Assembly: GCA_013399875.1 (NCBI GenBank)
Contig: VXAZ01007626.1
Span: 1,178,001 to 1,242,000 of the forward strand
Origin: Gymnorhina tibicen
Lineage: Eukaryota > Chordata > Aves > Passeriformes > Artamidae
Reading direction: 5' to 3'
Length of the DNA: 64,000 nucleotides
This document shows, in pieces, positions 50,055 to 62,700 of this stretch (positions within the stretch are counted from its first letter, which is position 1; every line of letters starts with the position of its first letter). Made by a program: the position numbers and the translations under genes. The notes beneath the pieces are model-generated. The model made no database searches. It saw only the letters and a program-made list of their open reading frames with translations, and had not been told where the DNA came from.

Positions 50055-52745
50055 AATCACAAAATCACAGAATCGTTAGGGTTGGAAGGGACCTTTGGAG
50101 ATCATCCAGTCCAACCTCCCTGCCAAGGCAGGGTCACCTAGAGCAGGTTACACAGGAATGTGTCCAGGTGGGTTTGGAATGGGTCCAGAGAGGAAGATTC
50201 CACAACCTCCCTGGGCAACCTGTTCCAGTGCTCTGTCATCTCAACGTAAAGTTTTAGTTTATGGCTGTTGCTTCTCATCCTGTCGCTGGGCACCATTGAA
50301 AAGAGTCTGGCACCATCCTCTTGACACCCACCTTTGAGACGTTTATATGCATTGATGAAATCCCCTCTCAGTCTTCTCTTGTCCAGACTAAACATCCCCA
50401 GCTCCTTCAGTCTCTCCTCATTAGAGAGAAGCTCCTGACCCCAAATCATCTTTGTGGCCTCCACTGGACCATCTCCAGTAGCTCCTTGTCTTCCTTGTGC
50501 TGAGGAGCCCAGAACTGGACACAGCACTCCAGATGTGGCCTCGCTAGGGCCGAGTAGAGGGGCAGGATCACCTCCCTCCACCTGCTGGCTCCCTCCTTCC
50601 TGATGTACCCTAGGATCCCACTGGCCCTCCTGGCCACAAGGGCACTGCTAGCTCATGGTCAGCTTGTCATCCACCAAGATTCCCGGGTCCTTCCCAGAAG
50701 AGCTGCTCTCCAGTAGGTCAGACCCCAGCCTGTGCTCGTACTTGGTGCAATCCTCTCCAGGTGCAAGACCCAACACTTGCTGTTGTTGAACCTCGTTGGG
50801 TTTCTCTCTGCCCGGTTCTCCAGCCTATAAATGGCAGCACAGCCTTCAGGTGTATCAGCCACTCCCCCCAGTTTTGTATCATCGGCAAATGTCATCAGGG
50901 TATGTTCCATCCCTTTTTCCAGGTGGTTGATAAAAACGGTGAATAAGGCTGGTCCCAGGATTGATCCCTGGAGAATGCCACTGACTACTGCCCTCCAAAT
51001 GGATTCTGCTTTGCTGATCATGACCCTCTGAACTCTGCCATTCAGCCGTTCTTGATCCACCTCACTGTCCATTCATCTAACAGACATTTCCTGAGCTTAC
51101 CTACAGGGGTGTTATAGGAGACAGTGTCAAAAGCCTTGCTGAAGCTGAGGTAGATAATATCCTCTGCTCTCCCCTCATCAACCCTTCCTACCCTTCCAGT
51201 CTGATAGAGGGCTACCAGATTGGTCAAGCATGATTTCCCTGTGTTGAATCCATGCTGACTACTTCTGATGACTTTCCTTTACGTGCTTGGGGACGACCTC
51301 CAGAATGATGTGTTCCATCACCTTTCCAGTAGTTTCCCAGGTAATCCTGCTCGCCCTTTTTGAAGATGTGAGTAACACTGGTTTTCCTCAAGTCATCAGG
51401 TATCTCTCCTGTTCTCCATGATTTTTCAAAGATGATGGAGAGTGGCTTAGCAACAACATCTCCCTCAGCACCCATGGGTGTATCCCATCCAGGCCCATGG
51501 ATTTATGAGTGTTAACTCTGTCTAGCCAATCTCTAGCCCTCTGCAACCAAGTGGAAATCTTCCTTTCTCCCATCTTCTTTTCCTCCAAAGGTCTGTGGTT
51601 CTTGACGGCTGACACCAGCAGTAAAGACTGATGAAAAGAAGGCATTAGGTAATTCCGCCTTCTCTGTGACTTCCACCACCAGGACACCCATCTGATTCAG
51701 CAGTGGCCCCATATTTTCCCTAAAAATATTTTCTTCTTCCTCTTGCTGTTCATACACTTGTAGAAACCCTTCTTGTTGTCCTTCATATCCCTTGCCAAGC
51801 TCAGTTCTGAGTGGGCTTTGGTCTTCCTCGTCCCATCCCTGCATACACTGGTGATGTTCCTATAGTCCTCCCATGTGGCTTGTCCCTTTTTCCACATTCC
51901 ATAAGTTTATTTCTTCTGTTTGAGATTTATTAGAAGCTTCCTGCTCATCCCCTGCCCCCTTGCTTGGTTTCTTAATCATGGGGATACAGTGGTCTTGAAC
52001 TTGGAGAAAGTAATGCTTGAATATTGACCATCTCTCTTCGACCCCCTTTTCTAGAGCCCTAACTCATGGGATTCCTATAAGCAGTTCTTTGAAGAGGTAA
52101 AATTGGCTCTCTGAAAGTTCAGGGTTCTAAGTAAGTCCTGTTTACTGCTTGGCTTCCTCCATGCAGGATCCTGAGTTCCACCACCTCATGGTCACTACCG
52201 CCAAGGCTGCCCCCAACCTTCACATCTTCCCTCAGTTCCTCCTGGTTTTGTAGTACAACAACACACCTTTCTTTGTTTGCTCCTCCAACACCTGCATCAA
52301 AAAGTTGTCATCAATCTACAGGAATTTCCTGGACTGTCTGTGCCACGGCATTTTGTCTCCCAAGGAATATCAGGGTGGTTGAAGCACCCCAGGAGAACCA
52401 GGGCCTGTGGCCCTGAGTCCAGCTGTCCATAGAAAGCCTTATCAGCTTCTTTCTCCTGATCAGATGACCTACAGTAAACACCCAGAACAGCATCACCCAT
52501 CTTAGTCTGTCTCTTAATTCTTACCTGTAAACTCTCAGCTCATTTGTCTGGCCCTGGGTAGAACTCAATACATTCCTGTTGCTCTCTCACATTAAGAGCA
52601 ACTCCACCACCTCCCCTTGCTGACCTGTCCTTTCTACAAAGTACATTGCCATCCATGACTGCATTCAGTCATGTGAGCTGTCCCACCATGTCTCTGTAAT
52701 TGCAATGAGATCATGGCCCTGCGACCACACACAGATTTCTAGTTC
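50055..52745 (-). mobile_element. Long CR1 LINE copy, partial endonuclease through RT to 3' end
   Basis: Read on the minus strand from 52745 to 50055, this 2.7-kb copy holds most of ORF2. The endonuclease part has an ITETWWD-like start near 52690 and the block LVLLGCFNHPDI near 52365-52400. Here the usual G-D-F-N motif is G-C-F-N (52378-52389), so a catalytic aspartate is lost. The linker is at 51690-51900. The RT domain has KSMGLDGIHPWVLRE near 51470-51520, SKAFDTVSYN near 51110-51140, GILQGSILGPALF at 50941-50979 and the active-site F-A-D-D at 50878-50889. The C-terminal region spans about 50200-50640. The 3' end, reading TTAGGGTTGGAAGGGACC on the + strand, starts near 50075. At least six frame changes and several stops make it inactive. 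Full CR1 is about 4.5 kb, so the 5' part is missing. Confidence 0.93.
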
Positions 52746-52839
52746 TGTTTATTCTTCATGCTGTGTGTGTTTCTGTACAGGCACTCCAGAGTGGTGATCA
52801 AGCAACTGGGTTCCCTAGAAGGGGTGTAAGAGAAAAAGT
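52746..52839. other. Short spacer between opposing CR1 copies
   Basis: About 95 bases with no clear CR1 similarity. It may be target DNA, or worn sequence of the flanking copies. Confidence 0.4.
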
Positions 52840-53262
52840 CAAAAACATGATCCAAATAGAGGAGAGCCTGACATCTGAAGAAAGGCTGAGAGAACTGGGT
52901 TTGTTCAGCCTTGAGAAAAGAAGGCTTAGGGAGACCTTGTCACCATGTTTCAGCATATAAAGGCTACAAAGAAGATGGAGAATCTCTTCTTAGAAGGAGT
53001 CACCCAGAAAAGATGAGGGATAATGGATATAAGTAACTTCTGGGGATGCTCTGATTAGACACAAGTGGAGTATTTTTCACAATCAGCCATTGGAATAACC
53101 TCCCCAGGGAAGTGGTGGATTCCCCAGCATTGGAAACTTTTAAGATTTGGCTGGACAGGATGCTGAGCTATCTTATCTAGATCGTGCTGCTACCATAATT
53201 TTGCCAAGAAAGGCTGGACCAGATAATCCTTGAGGTCCCATTTCAACCTGGTATTCTATGAA
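52840..53262 (+). mobile_element. CR1 LINE 3' end
   Basis: The + strand gives MIQIEESLTSEERLRELGLF and SLEKRRLRETL near 52848-52940. The same wording lies on the minus strand near 50390-50450. The 3' UTR follows (CAGGGAAGTGGTGGATTCCC, TTGAGGTCCCATTTCAACC) and the end is TATTCTATGAAT, the CR1 terminal repeat. It may be the other half of the + strand CR1 at 49495-50054. If so, roughly 1 kb of the RT region between them is missing, so two separate insertions are equally possible. Confidence 0.88.
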
Positions 53263-56200
53263 TATCAGCAATTTATTTTTAGAAAATTAAGTGCATGTTC
53301 CAGGCAGCAGTCCTGGTATCCTCAGGAGTTAGCTTCTAATTTAATGTGAATAGTCCCAGCTGGAGAGCACTTGCTTAGAAAAGTCCCTTCTCTGTAGGCA
53401 ACTTGACATACACAGGCAAATTTTTGTACCTTTTTTAGGGCAAGTGACTTATAAAATGCAATATGCATGAGAAAGGGAGAGAGATGAAAGCTGAATTGTA
53501 AAGAAGGAGGAGGTCCTCAAGGCCCCTATGGTGACGTAGCAGGGAATTTACAAGGTCATATTGAACCTACTTTAGAATGTGCTGATGTAGCGGGGATGAT
53601 GGGAACTCTTGGGGCCAACTGGGAATTGACTCACTTGTTCCTGCCTGCTGCTGCCTCCGCCTGTGAGTAATATTTGCAGCTCACCTTTTTCTTCTTTAAG
53701 CAGCTGGAACGCCTGATGCTGACTCAACTCCAGGGGATGGAAATGTAAGCCAGATTGAAGCCAGAGGTGATATTGTTTCCATGCATGGGGTTTTATTTTT
53801 CATTGTTTGATTAGGATCACAGCCACATCAAAAGAATTGGAGAAAAAAGAAGGTATGGTATTTGCCCTTCATGAAAGGCCTTCAGAAATTTCAGCTCTAC
53901 CTGTGGCAGGGAGGAGGTGGTAAAGTTTACAACTGGATGAGCCAATTCATTTCTTTCCCCCTCAGCTCCCCCCCTTGCTATTCCCATTCTTGTCTGAGCT
54001 CTTTTTGTAGGGAAAAGATAGGGGAGGGTGACTGCGACAGATGAAAGTGATGTTAGTTATGTCAGTTGCTGTTGGAAATGGAGCTGAGGAATCCGCCTAC
54101 TAAGAAATACAGCCAGAAAATAATCTGTCCCAAAGAGTTACTGCAGTCTCTGCATAGGGCACCTGAAGAAGCTTTTGAAGGACGTCTTTTTTCTTATTAC
54201 AGTAATATTTTTCAGGTTCACAAGGTGAGCACTGTATATGGGATGCAGCTGGCTACAGTGATTAATGGCTCTTTCTGCTAAGAGTTCCTCTGCAGATCCT
54301 TTGGCATTTCATGTATTCAGCAAAGCTTATTTCCACTTAACTGCCGTCTCTCTTCGTGGCTCAACATCCATTTGGACCCTTATAAAGTATATCTGCATGC
54401 TAGTTAATCTCTGCTGTTGGCAAAAGGTCTGCCTATGCAGCATGCTGCTGCTTCCTCTTCCCTTGCCCTGGGCTTAAGATGATATCTTCTAACTGACACA
54501 GCCTAGCTACATCAGCCTATAAAATCTACTTTTGAAAATTATATATTGAAAGCCATTTCTTCTGAAGCACTTGTTTGTTTTCATCTTAAAAAGGAACTGG
54601 CATTTGCCAATTTGATACCATGTTCTTTAGATTCCTTAAAGAGATATATTTTCCTCCTACAGATACCTAACATGATTTGCACAAAGCAGTGAAGTTACAC
54701 GGTTTAATATAATAGTATCCTAAATGTGATCCATTGTGCAGCAACATCAGTTTGTAAAGGGGAGACAGACAAGCAAGTGCAAGAATCTGCTTTGGAGGCA
54801 GAGCCTGCTGCCAAGTAAGAGACAGGGAGAGTTTCTCTGCCACGTGAATTTTTCCGGCAGTGACTGTTAGAAACCTGCAGAACTTGACAGGAGAGGCTTT
54901 AAAAGCACAAAGGATGTCCTTTATCTGTTTTGCCTCTCTTGAATGCTCCTCTTGTAGTGCTTTTTGTCCCTGCTGCTCTGACTGCAGTTCTCGGTGTGAG
55001 ACCGAGAGGGAGAGGGGCTGTTCAGGTCATTAGCCTCAAGGTGCCTTTTAAAGAAGAAACAGTTGCTGGAGCTGTGGCACAGGAAAATATCTTGTGGTTG
55101 ATAAAGAAGGTGACCTCTCTGGTGGTAGGTAGGTGGTGGAGATGGCAGCTTGGGCAACTAGGTGAGTACCTTGAGTTGGTACAGAGAGTCTCTGTAGCAC
55201 CTCAGTGGTCAAGAGGTAGCCAAAACATCCTTTTGTCATCCTTTGTATTTACACACCATTGTTATCCTCACCCTCTCATGGGTTTTTTTCTTGCTTAGTG
55301 GCACAGGCAGGGTCACAGAAAATCAGAGTTACAGATTTCCTTCCCTTCCTGGGTGCAACTCTGCCACTCCATCTCATAGGAATTATTTCCAATAGTTATT
55401 CCTCTCTGACTGTCCTTGCAGCCTGCTCTGCAGCTACTGAAAGATGTGCCAAATGCTGCTGTTTTCCATTTTTTGCCATTTTTTGCCTTTTTGGCCAGTA
55501 TTATTTCAAGGCATGATCACACTTTTCCATGCTGAGCTCTCTGCTAATTTGGGATTGACCACAACAGCACTGCCCACTCAGGATGTGTTTTACTTATACG
55601 TTACTTTCCTTTTCAAAACTCTCTGTGGATTGCTCCAGGCTAACTTGTCTGTCTTGCTCTTCTTCTGACCTGACATACAGCTAAATTTGGCTGGTGAGAG
55701 ATCTGTCTTCTCTCAAATCTATGCCAATCTGTGTCATGTGCATTCAAACCTCAGCTGAAATATTTCCTCACTTCTGCTTCCTAATTTGCCACTTCTTCCT
55801 TTGGTTATTATTATTAGGGTGACTAATATATTGCATCTGTTTCTTCCATCTCTGCTGTCTTCCCAGTCTCACTCCCTGGGTAATTCAAGTGAAGATGAGT
55901 AATGCAGAGGCAGTGAACCTGGTGGCTACTTGGAGATGGAAGATGGTGTGTTCTGGAAGCATTACTACTTGCTAAACACAGGACTGATGTCCTAAGGTAC
56001 AGCTCTGAACACTTGCAGGCTTTAAGGATGGCTAAGTGTTGAGTTGTGTCAGGTAACTAGGATGAAGAAAATGCTTAATGCTCAGAACAAAATACAAGTT
56101 CACCCCAGATGCAGATTCCTTTGATCTAGGGTTTAATTCATGGTATTTTCTGGGGCTTTGGTGATACTTTAGGGATCTCTCCTGGAAATTACTTTTGCCA

Positions 56201-59200
56201 TCATTTGCACTAGCATGTGTATCTTTTGCACAAACCCAGCGGAAGTGCTCCTATGTTGGATATGTGTGTTACGGGGAGACACAGGAAGGTAACAGATCTG
56301 TCAGATCTGACAAAATTTGTGGCAGAATAGGCAAGTCCAACACATCCTTCAAATCACACCTTCCAGACTGCAGTGCCTTTGTGTATGTTGCTGCTGAGAG
56401 TGGCATAGCTAGAGAGATGAAGTGGAGAGGAAGGTTTCCTCCCACTATTTTCACTTTTGTACAGAGAAGGCCGAGAGAGAACCAGAGAAAAATGAGACGT
56501 GTTTGCAAACACTTGGCAGACTTTGAAACCAGAGAATGCCTTTTTTTATGTGCGTGCACCATTTCAGACATGGTTGTTGTGTGAAGGGGAGACATTGCTC
56601 ATTCGAACCAGGATGTAAATTTCAGTCCAATGGCTGGAACTCACATAACTGTCAAACTAAACAAGTCTGGAGCGCAAGCAAAGGGGGCTTCAGAAGGTTA
56701 AATCTGGAAGCAAACACCACTACGTGCTTCAGGATTTAAATTGTGAGTCATGAATGTTAAAGACTTGAAGGTATCAGCATAGCATGCTATTTATCACAAA
56801 ACAAACAGCTTAACTCACTGAGCACATTTATGGACGTCTCGTTCTTCTCCCACGCTTGGCTTCCAGGCAGATGCAGAACTACTCGTGTAAGGAAGAACTC
56901 CTTTCCTATAGGACAGAGAGACATGAAATGGCTAACACTGAAAGCAGATATTATTGCAGAGGTGCTCTATAATGAATGCACAATTATTCTCCACAGTCAT
57001 CTCTTGAGAGTGCATTTACTCCCACAGTGTATCTGAGAGCCAAGTAAAGAAAGGTGTATTAAGGTGAAAAGGAGCCCCACTGTGCATATAGCAGGCACCT
57101 CCATGCATGTTTTCTTCCGCAGCACAGAACAAGGATGAGACGAGCAGAAGCTGGTCCCAGCACACCTGTGCCTGCACACACTTCCCGAAATCTCATACCG
57201 TAAGGTCCCCAGGGCTTCCAAGCAAGAGGCATGGCTTGCAGATTCATCTACTTGTATATATTCTGAGGTAGTTATTCTGTAATGTTTTCCAGCTGACCCC
57301 CTCCAGCTTACCACAAAGCAAGGCTTTATCACATCCAGAACCCTGGTGAATAATGTTAAAAATAACAGGAGTGGCAAACACTGGGCTGGGTTAGCTCCTA
57401 GGTTGCAAAGATTGCACGTGGGGGTTCTGCTGGAGTCTCCCAAGATTTTCTCCTTATGGGATGGGGGGAACTGTGCCATTGTTGGAGTGTGGTAGGAGCC
57501 AGGAGGAGCTGTGGGAAATCTGAAATGACTGGGGCTCAGCAAACACTGTCAGTCCTCCCACTGTGGTGGCTGTGCTGGTTGTCAGTCCTGTGGAGACACT
57601 TGGATCCCCCCACAGCCCCACAGCTCCTGGAGGTTGACATTAGACACCTGTTCAGGTCCCTGTCTTCTCTACAGCATCCCTTGTGTTGTGATTTGAAAGT
57701 CAGCTCCAAAGATATGGCTGTGTGATTAGTGTGTCTTTTAAACCAAAGTGTATCTTAATCAGTCTGATTTACTACCTGATTCAGCACATTAGCTGCAGCT
57801 TCCTAAGCTCCGTGGTGTAATGAATATGCATACATTCAACAGTTGCAATTAGCAGGCAGCCACTGCTGGGGAAAACAAACTACCCAAGGCCTGATTCCAC
57901 CCTTCCCATAGTGACTTCAGTGGGACTTTAGCTTAAACGCAAGCCCCTGAATCCACCCTACAAAGCAATGGTTAATAGGCCCCTGTGTTTCAAAAACCTA
58001 TTTAAATGGCAAGGTTTGTGTCAATTCCAATTTTACCTGAATGAGTTTGCCTATTCCTCGGTGACCCAGGCAGGCAAATTGAAAGTACAGAGCACGTAGA
58101 GTACAGTACAGTACCGACGTCAGTGTTTGTTTCGGGACTGGTCATTTGGGTAAGCTGTCTCCTCTCGCCGAAAGAAATAGAATTAATTAGCAATCTTCAA
58201 GAAAGTAAAAGGGTTAAGCCTTTCCTTTGGGATTCCCAGCAGATAAGTTCAGCATTATGCAACTGTCATGAGAATTTATGAGGCAGAAGTTACTGGAGTA
58301 ACTAGGAAAAATATGCACAATTAAAATTATGTTTCTGTTCTTGTCCTTCAGCTTAACCCCTTGGTGGACCACAAGCTGAAATGTTTGTGAGTTTATTTTT
58401 TATTTCCCAGAGGCTTTTCAGACAGCCTAACACAAAATTTAAGCTATGATTGGTACATTTAAGCCCTGGGTTTAAGTTCTGCTCACAGCCGACACAGTGA
58501 TTTGCAAAGAAACACTTTCACACAGTTATTTCATAAAAACCATTTATATTTAATATAAATCTGTCAAACATTCGAAACCATATGTGAAGTAATTTAAAAT
58601 GCTTGCAGAGTCGTAGAACATTGTGCTTTATTGCATTCAGAAACAGAAAACAAGGACAAGACCTGCAGCAATAGAAATCTGAGCTCAAGCTTATCCAAAG
58701 CTGAAAGAGATAAAGGGATCCTGTTGCTCTGTACACACAGGAGAGGGAAATGAGTTGCACCCCTCCATGGGTCTGCTTCCTCTCTGCATGTGGCTTTCTC
58801 TCTCCTGTTCTGCCCACGCCAACCCCATCCTCTGAAGCTGTGTGTGGATTTGAGATTTGGACAGGCTGCTGACCTCTTGACTAATGAATGCCTGTCCCCG
58901 CCTCAAAATAATGTTTCTGTTTCATCTGGTGCTTGTCCTAAACAGAAGCTGCTAAGCATGGGCCAAGTAATAAGCTCTTTGCAGAGCATGGGACCAGCTT
59001 CTTCTCCTTTCCTTAGGAGAGGTACTAGGTGTTCCAGGAAAAAGGGAAAATGGTGGTTCTTCACAGCATGCTAATGCATCTGAAGATGGACAAGCAAAAG
59101 AGAGGAAGTAGTGCAACTGCTGCCTCACCTAAATATCCTCCAAACTTTCCAGCAATATTGCACATTGTCATCAAATCTAGCCTGTGAAAATTCAAGAAGA

Positions 59201-59375
59201 CAAGTTTAACTTTTGCAAAGCTGAGGCTTATAATGGCAGGATATTTTATACATAACTGTGGTGATATTAGATTCCTTCTATATGTGCTGACTCTGCAGAG
59301 TCGCTATTTGCATTTATTTATTTTAATAAAAGGCAATATCTACATCTGTTTACAAATTAATAAAAAAGTGTTGTA
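53263..59375. other. Gene-free, repeat-poor interval
   Basis: No gene, RNA or recognised transposon. The largest open frames (181 codons minus at 56997-57542 and 129 codons + at 56195-56584) lack any domain I recognise and have overlapping rivals. From about 57800 to 58650 the sequence is AT-rich and free of evident repeats, which makes it a candidate for conserved non-coding sequence. Confidence 0.45.
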
Positions 59376-59790
59376 TTCATAGAATCTTTTGGGTTGGAAA
59401 GGGCTTTTAAAAGTCATCTAGTACAACCTCCCCACAATGGGCAGTGAAATCTTCAACTAGAACTGGTTGCTCAGAGCCCCATCCAACCTGACCTTGAATG
59501 TTTCCAAGGATGGGGCATCTACCATCTCTCTGAGGCACCTGTACTAGTGTCTCACAACCCTCATTGTCGTAATCTAAATCAACCCTCTTTTAGTTTAAAA
59601 CCATTAACCCTTGTCCTATCCTAAGTTTGGTCCCATCTTTCTTGCAGTCCCGCTTTTGGTTCTGGGAGGCTGCTTTATGGTCTCCCCATATGGGCTTTAT
59701 GGGCTCCCCAGAGCCTTCTCTTCTCCAGACTGGATAAACCCAACCATCTCAGCCTTTCTTCATAGAAGAGGTATTCCATCTCTCCAATTT
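59376..59790 (-). mobile_element. CR1 LINE 3' end, 5'-truncated
   Basis: On the + strand it starts ATTCATAGAATCTTTTGGGT then TGGAAAGGGCTTTTAAAAG, the reverse complement of a CR1 3' terminus. It continues through ATCCAACCTGACCTTGAATG and CCATTAACCCTTGTCCTATC to the AGCCTTCTCTTCTCCAGACT region (the ORF2 C-terminus in reverse), ending near 59790. It is more diverged than the copy at 50055 and differs in its 3' UTR wording, suggesting another CR1 subfamily. Confidence 0.9.
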
Positions 59791-62700
59791 TGTGTCATAT
59801 TCTGATGCATGAATAGAACAGGTGGGAATTTGCCTGCATGTAGTTTGGAATTGAGAATGGGACAGGAACTTCAGGGCCAGTTCTGATGCCTGCTGTAGTG
59901 TATTGGTGTTCTTTCTGTGGCGGTACACAAGGGCTGGGGAACAACCAGCTCACTCTCTGTTGGGTTAGCCCTTTAGTGATGTGTATAGGACCTCGCTGTA
60001 TCACAGGTAAGTTCATCTCGTCATGAGCTCAGGTCATGTCCAACACCATGAAACAAGAGACAGAAAATTGGCCAGTGGAAAAAAACAGCATCAAAATGGA
60101 CTGACAAGCTAGGTTGGAAGGAGAAGGAATAGAGCATTGAAATGGGTGGGCACATGAAGACTGCACTCTAAAATTCTGACCTGGCACTCCACTAATTACA
60201 GAACTTGCATCTCTATTCACACACAACACTGTGCATTCAACCTACTTGTGCCTGGATGTTGGTAGGACAGTAGAAGGAGGAATTTCTTTTCCCTGGTTTG
60301 AGATATTGTCTTACTTTTAGATTTAAGAAATGAGGTTTGTGGAAAAGAATATATTGTAAGGGATGCACTGAATTAATTCCTGAAGGGCAGAGGGAGAGAA
60401 GGAAAAGAGATGGCTAATGAATACAGCTTAAGAAAGAGAGTTATTTGGCCGATGCAGGCTCCTGGTCAATTTGTGCTCTCAAGTAGATGCTGAGATGTCA
60501 ACTAGAGGGGACAGAGAGAAAGGAAGGGAATTTAGCTTCATGATTGTGCATAAAAATAACATTAAAGCTGTCCTATAACCCTCTCCTATCCATCTCCTCC
60601 AAAATATAAGTCTGAGTGGTTTGCAAAATCCTTTCAAATGAGCCTACCCTGGTTCAGACACTGGGAAGTGCATTGTGACAGGCTCTTAACAGCAGTAGGC
60701 ACCATATGTAACTGTTGCTGCTCTTTGTGTATGTGCCGTGCATACATATGCTCAGCAATGAAACATGTGTATGGTGAGAGAATGAAAAGCAGTCCATGAA
60801 CTCGCTCCCTTTCTGTTTTCTCTGTGTGAGGCAGGCGGATTTATGCGTATCGTGTGCACATACATCATGAGTGTGAGAAACAATCAGCTGGAGCATTTGA
60901 AGGCTGTTTTGTGGATTGCCTGCCCGATTCCCCGAGGTGTGCCTTACTGATTCTGTTCTCCTTTTAAAAAGAATAATTTTCCTTTTTTATTTGCTTTAGT
61001 TGCACAAAAAAAAGAAGAAAACCCAGCACATGTGAAATGCATTTTTTTTCTAAAAAAGCACAGTTGCAAATGTAAGGTGGGGAGGAGGGGGAACGAACCT
61101 GGAAATTAATTGTTTGCAATTCTGATACTGTTTTTGAACGTGGAGAGGGCTGTCTATGTCTCAAAGGTCCTCCTTACAGTTTCCAAGTAGTTCATCCCAG
61201 GGTGCTGTGTGGCTGTGGAGCCAGCCTCTGTGCGTGACCAGGAGAGGCATGGTCCTGGGCAACTACAGGAGAGGTCAGACCCAGCAGGAGTCTTGAGCAG
61301 ATACTGGTGGCTTGCTCTGTCTTCCAATCTTTGCAAAGACCCTTCTGGGAATTAATACCACTCTTGCTGAATGGAGTGGCTTGCTCCCCCTTCCTACCAG
61401 CCCTGTACTCACTTGTGCTAGCAAGGAGTTTCCCCACCATCCTCTACCGCAACACAATATCCTCATTCTATGGTCGTCAGCAGCAGCAGCAGTACTGCCA
61501 CTCTTTCCTGGCACAGAACAAGCGACTCCCCTGGGAAAGTCAGTCAGTTTAATCCGTTTCATCCTTAAGGAAAATGGGACCCCAGAGGCGGCGTGTGACT
61601 TACCCAGTTTGTGTGGCAAATCCTTAGTGGCACTTGGAGCCTGCGAGAGCTGGCTGGATGTTTCTTCCCGGCACCGGTTTGTGCATCGATCAGCAGGGCC
61701 TGACTCACCTCACCAGAATAATTGTTACCTAGGCCTGTATGGCTGGCTGCTCCCTGTGCTCCTGCATGCTCCCTGTGCATACATATTGCCTGATGAATGC
61801 GCACCCTGTTGAGTGTTATTGCTTTCTTAATGCGCTGCAATTTTCCCCCCAATATTCTAACCGAGAATGATTGTTGCTGTAGAACATCCTCCCTCCAGTT
61901 GCCACAACCCATGTTTATTTACAAGAGCACATTTTACATCAGCTGTCACTTGGGTCTTACTGAAATAGAAGTTTCAAGTTCACAGAACAATAAAAGATAT
62001 AAATTACTTATTATAATTAACTGAACGGCATGAGCGAGCTTTCAAACACCAGACTTTGTTATGCCCTAATTATACACTGTGCACACACAAGGCCTTAAGC
62101 ACCTCTGCCCGTCTGTCTGTGCTGGGGACTGGGCACTGCTTCCACCCTGATTTCAGCCCAGCAGGCAGCACTTTGTGCCACAATCCCAGCTGGTGCCAGG
62201 TTATGCACGCACGTGAGAGCTTGCACACGCTATCCATCTTTTATTACCATCCTGCACCATCCTCACTGGACCCCACTGGCAGGCCCAGGAGGGGAGGAGT
62301 AGGAGAGGGAAATGTCATTTTCATTGAAAAGCACTGTTATTTTCCAGCCTGTACAGCTTTGTAGAGAAGTCCTGGCTGCCCCTGAGGTTTTTCTGCTGGC
62401 CCTCTCTATAGGGTTCAAGTAGCTGAGAGACCTTGTTCTTCTTCTGGAGGGAATGGGACAATTTTCTGCTGGAGTCCTCCACAGCCTGCCACCTGGAGCA
62501 GTGTCACACATCTGCTTCAGGTGTTTGCCCACACTATGTTCAGCAGCCACAGTCTGGTTGAGGACATCACCCATTACTGCCTTTTAGGGACTCCTGCAAG
62601 CCTCATTTGTCCATGTCGACCCGATGTGCCGGTTTGAAGGAGCCGAGCTGGGCCTCCACGGGTCAGGGGCAGTGTTTAACCTCCTGGCAAGCCACTGGTG

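Noticed and set aside
50138..52500. Many open frames on the minus strand that could be taken for several small genes
   Set aside because: They are consecutive frame-shifted pieces of one CR1 ORF2 and so form a single dead transposon.
56590..56620. CATTCGAACC, resembling a tRNA T-arm
   Set aside because: No matching acceptor, D or anticodon stems at tRNA spacing.
57260..57280. TGAGGTAGTTATT, like a let-7 seed
   Set aside because: The rest of the mature sequence does not match and no precursor stem is present.
56997..57542. 181-codon open frame on the minus strand
   Set aside because: No domain or family resemblance, and shorter open frames overlap it on both strands; no splice or promoter context.
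61275..61812. Overlapping open frames on both strands (166 and 114 codons) in GC-richer sequence
   Set aside because: No recognisable domain, opposing frames equally open, and CAG-repeat and Leu/Ser-rich composition; best explained by base composition.
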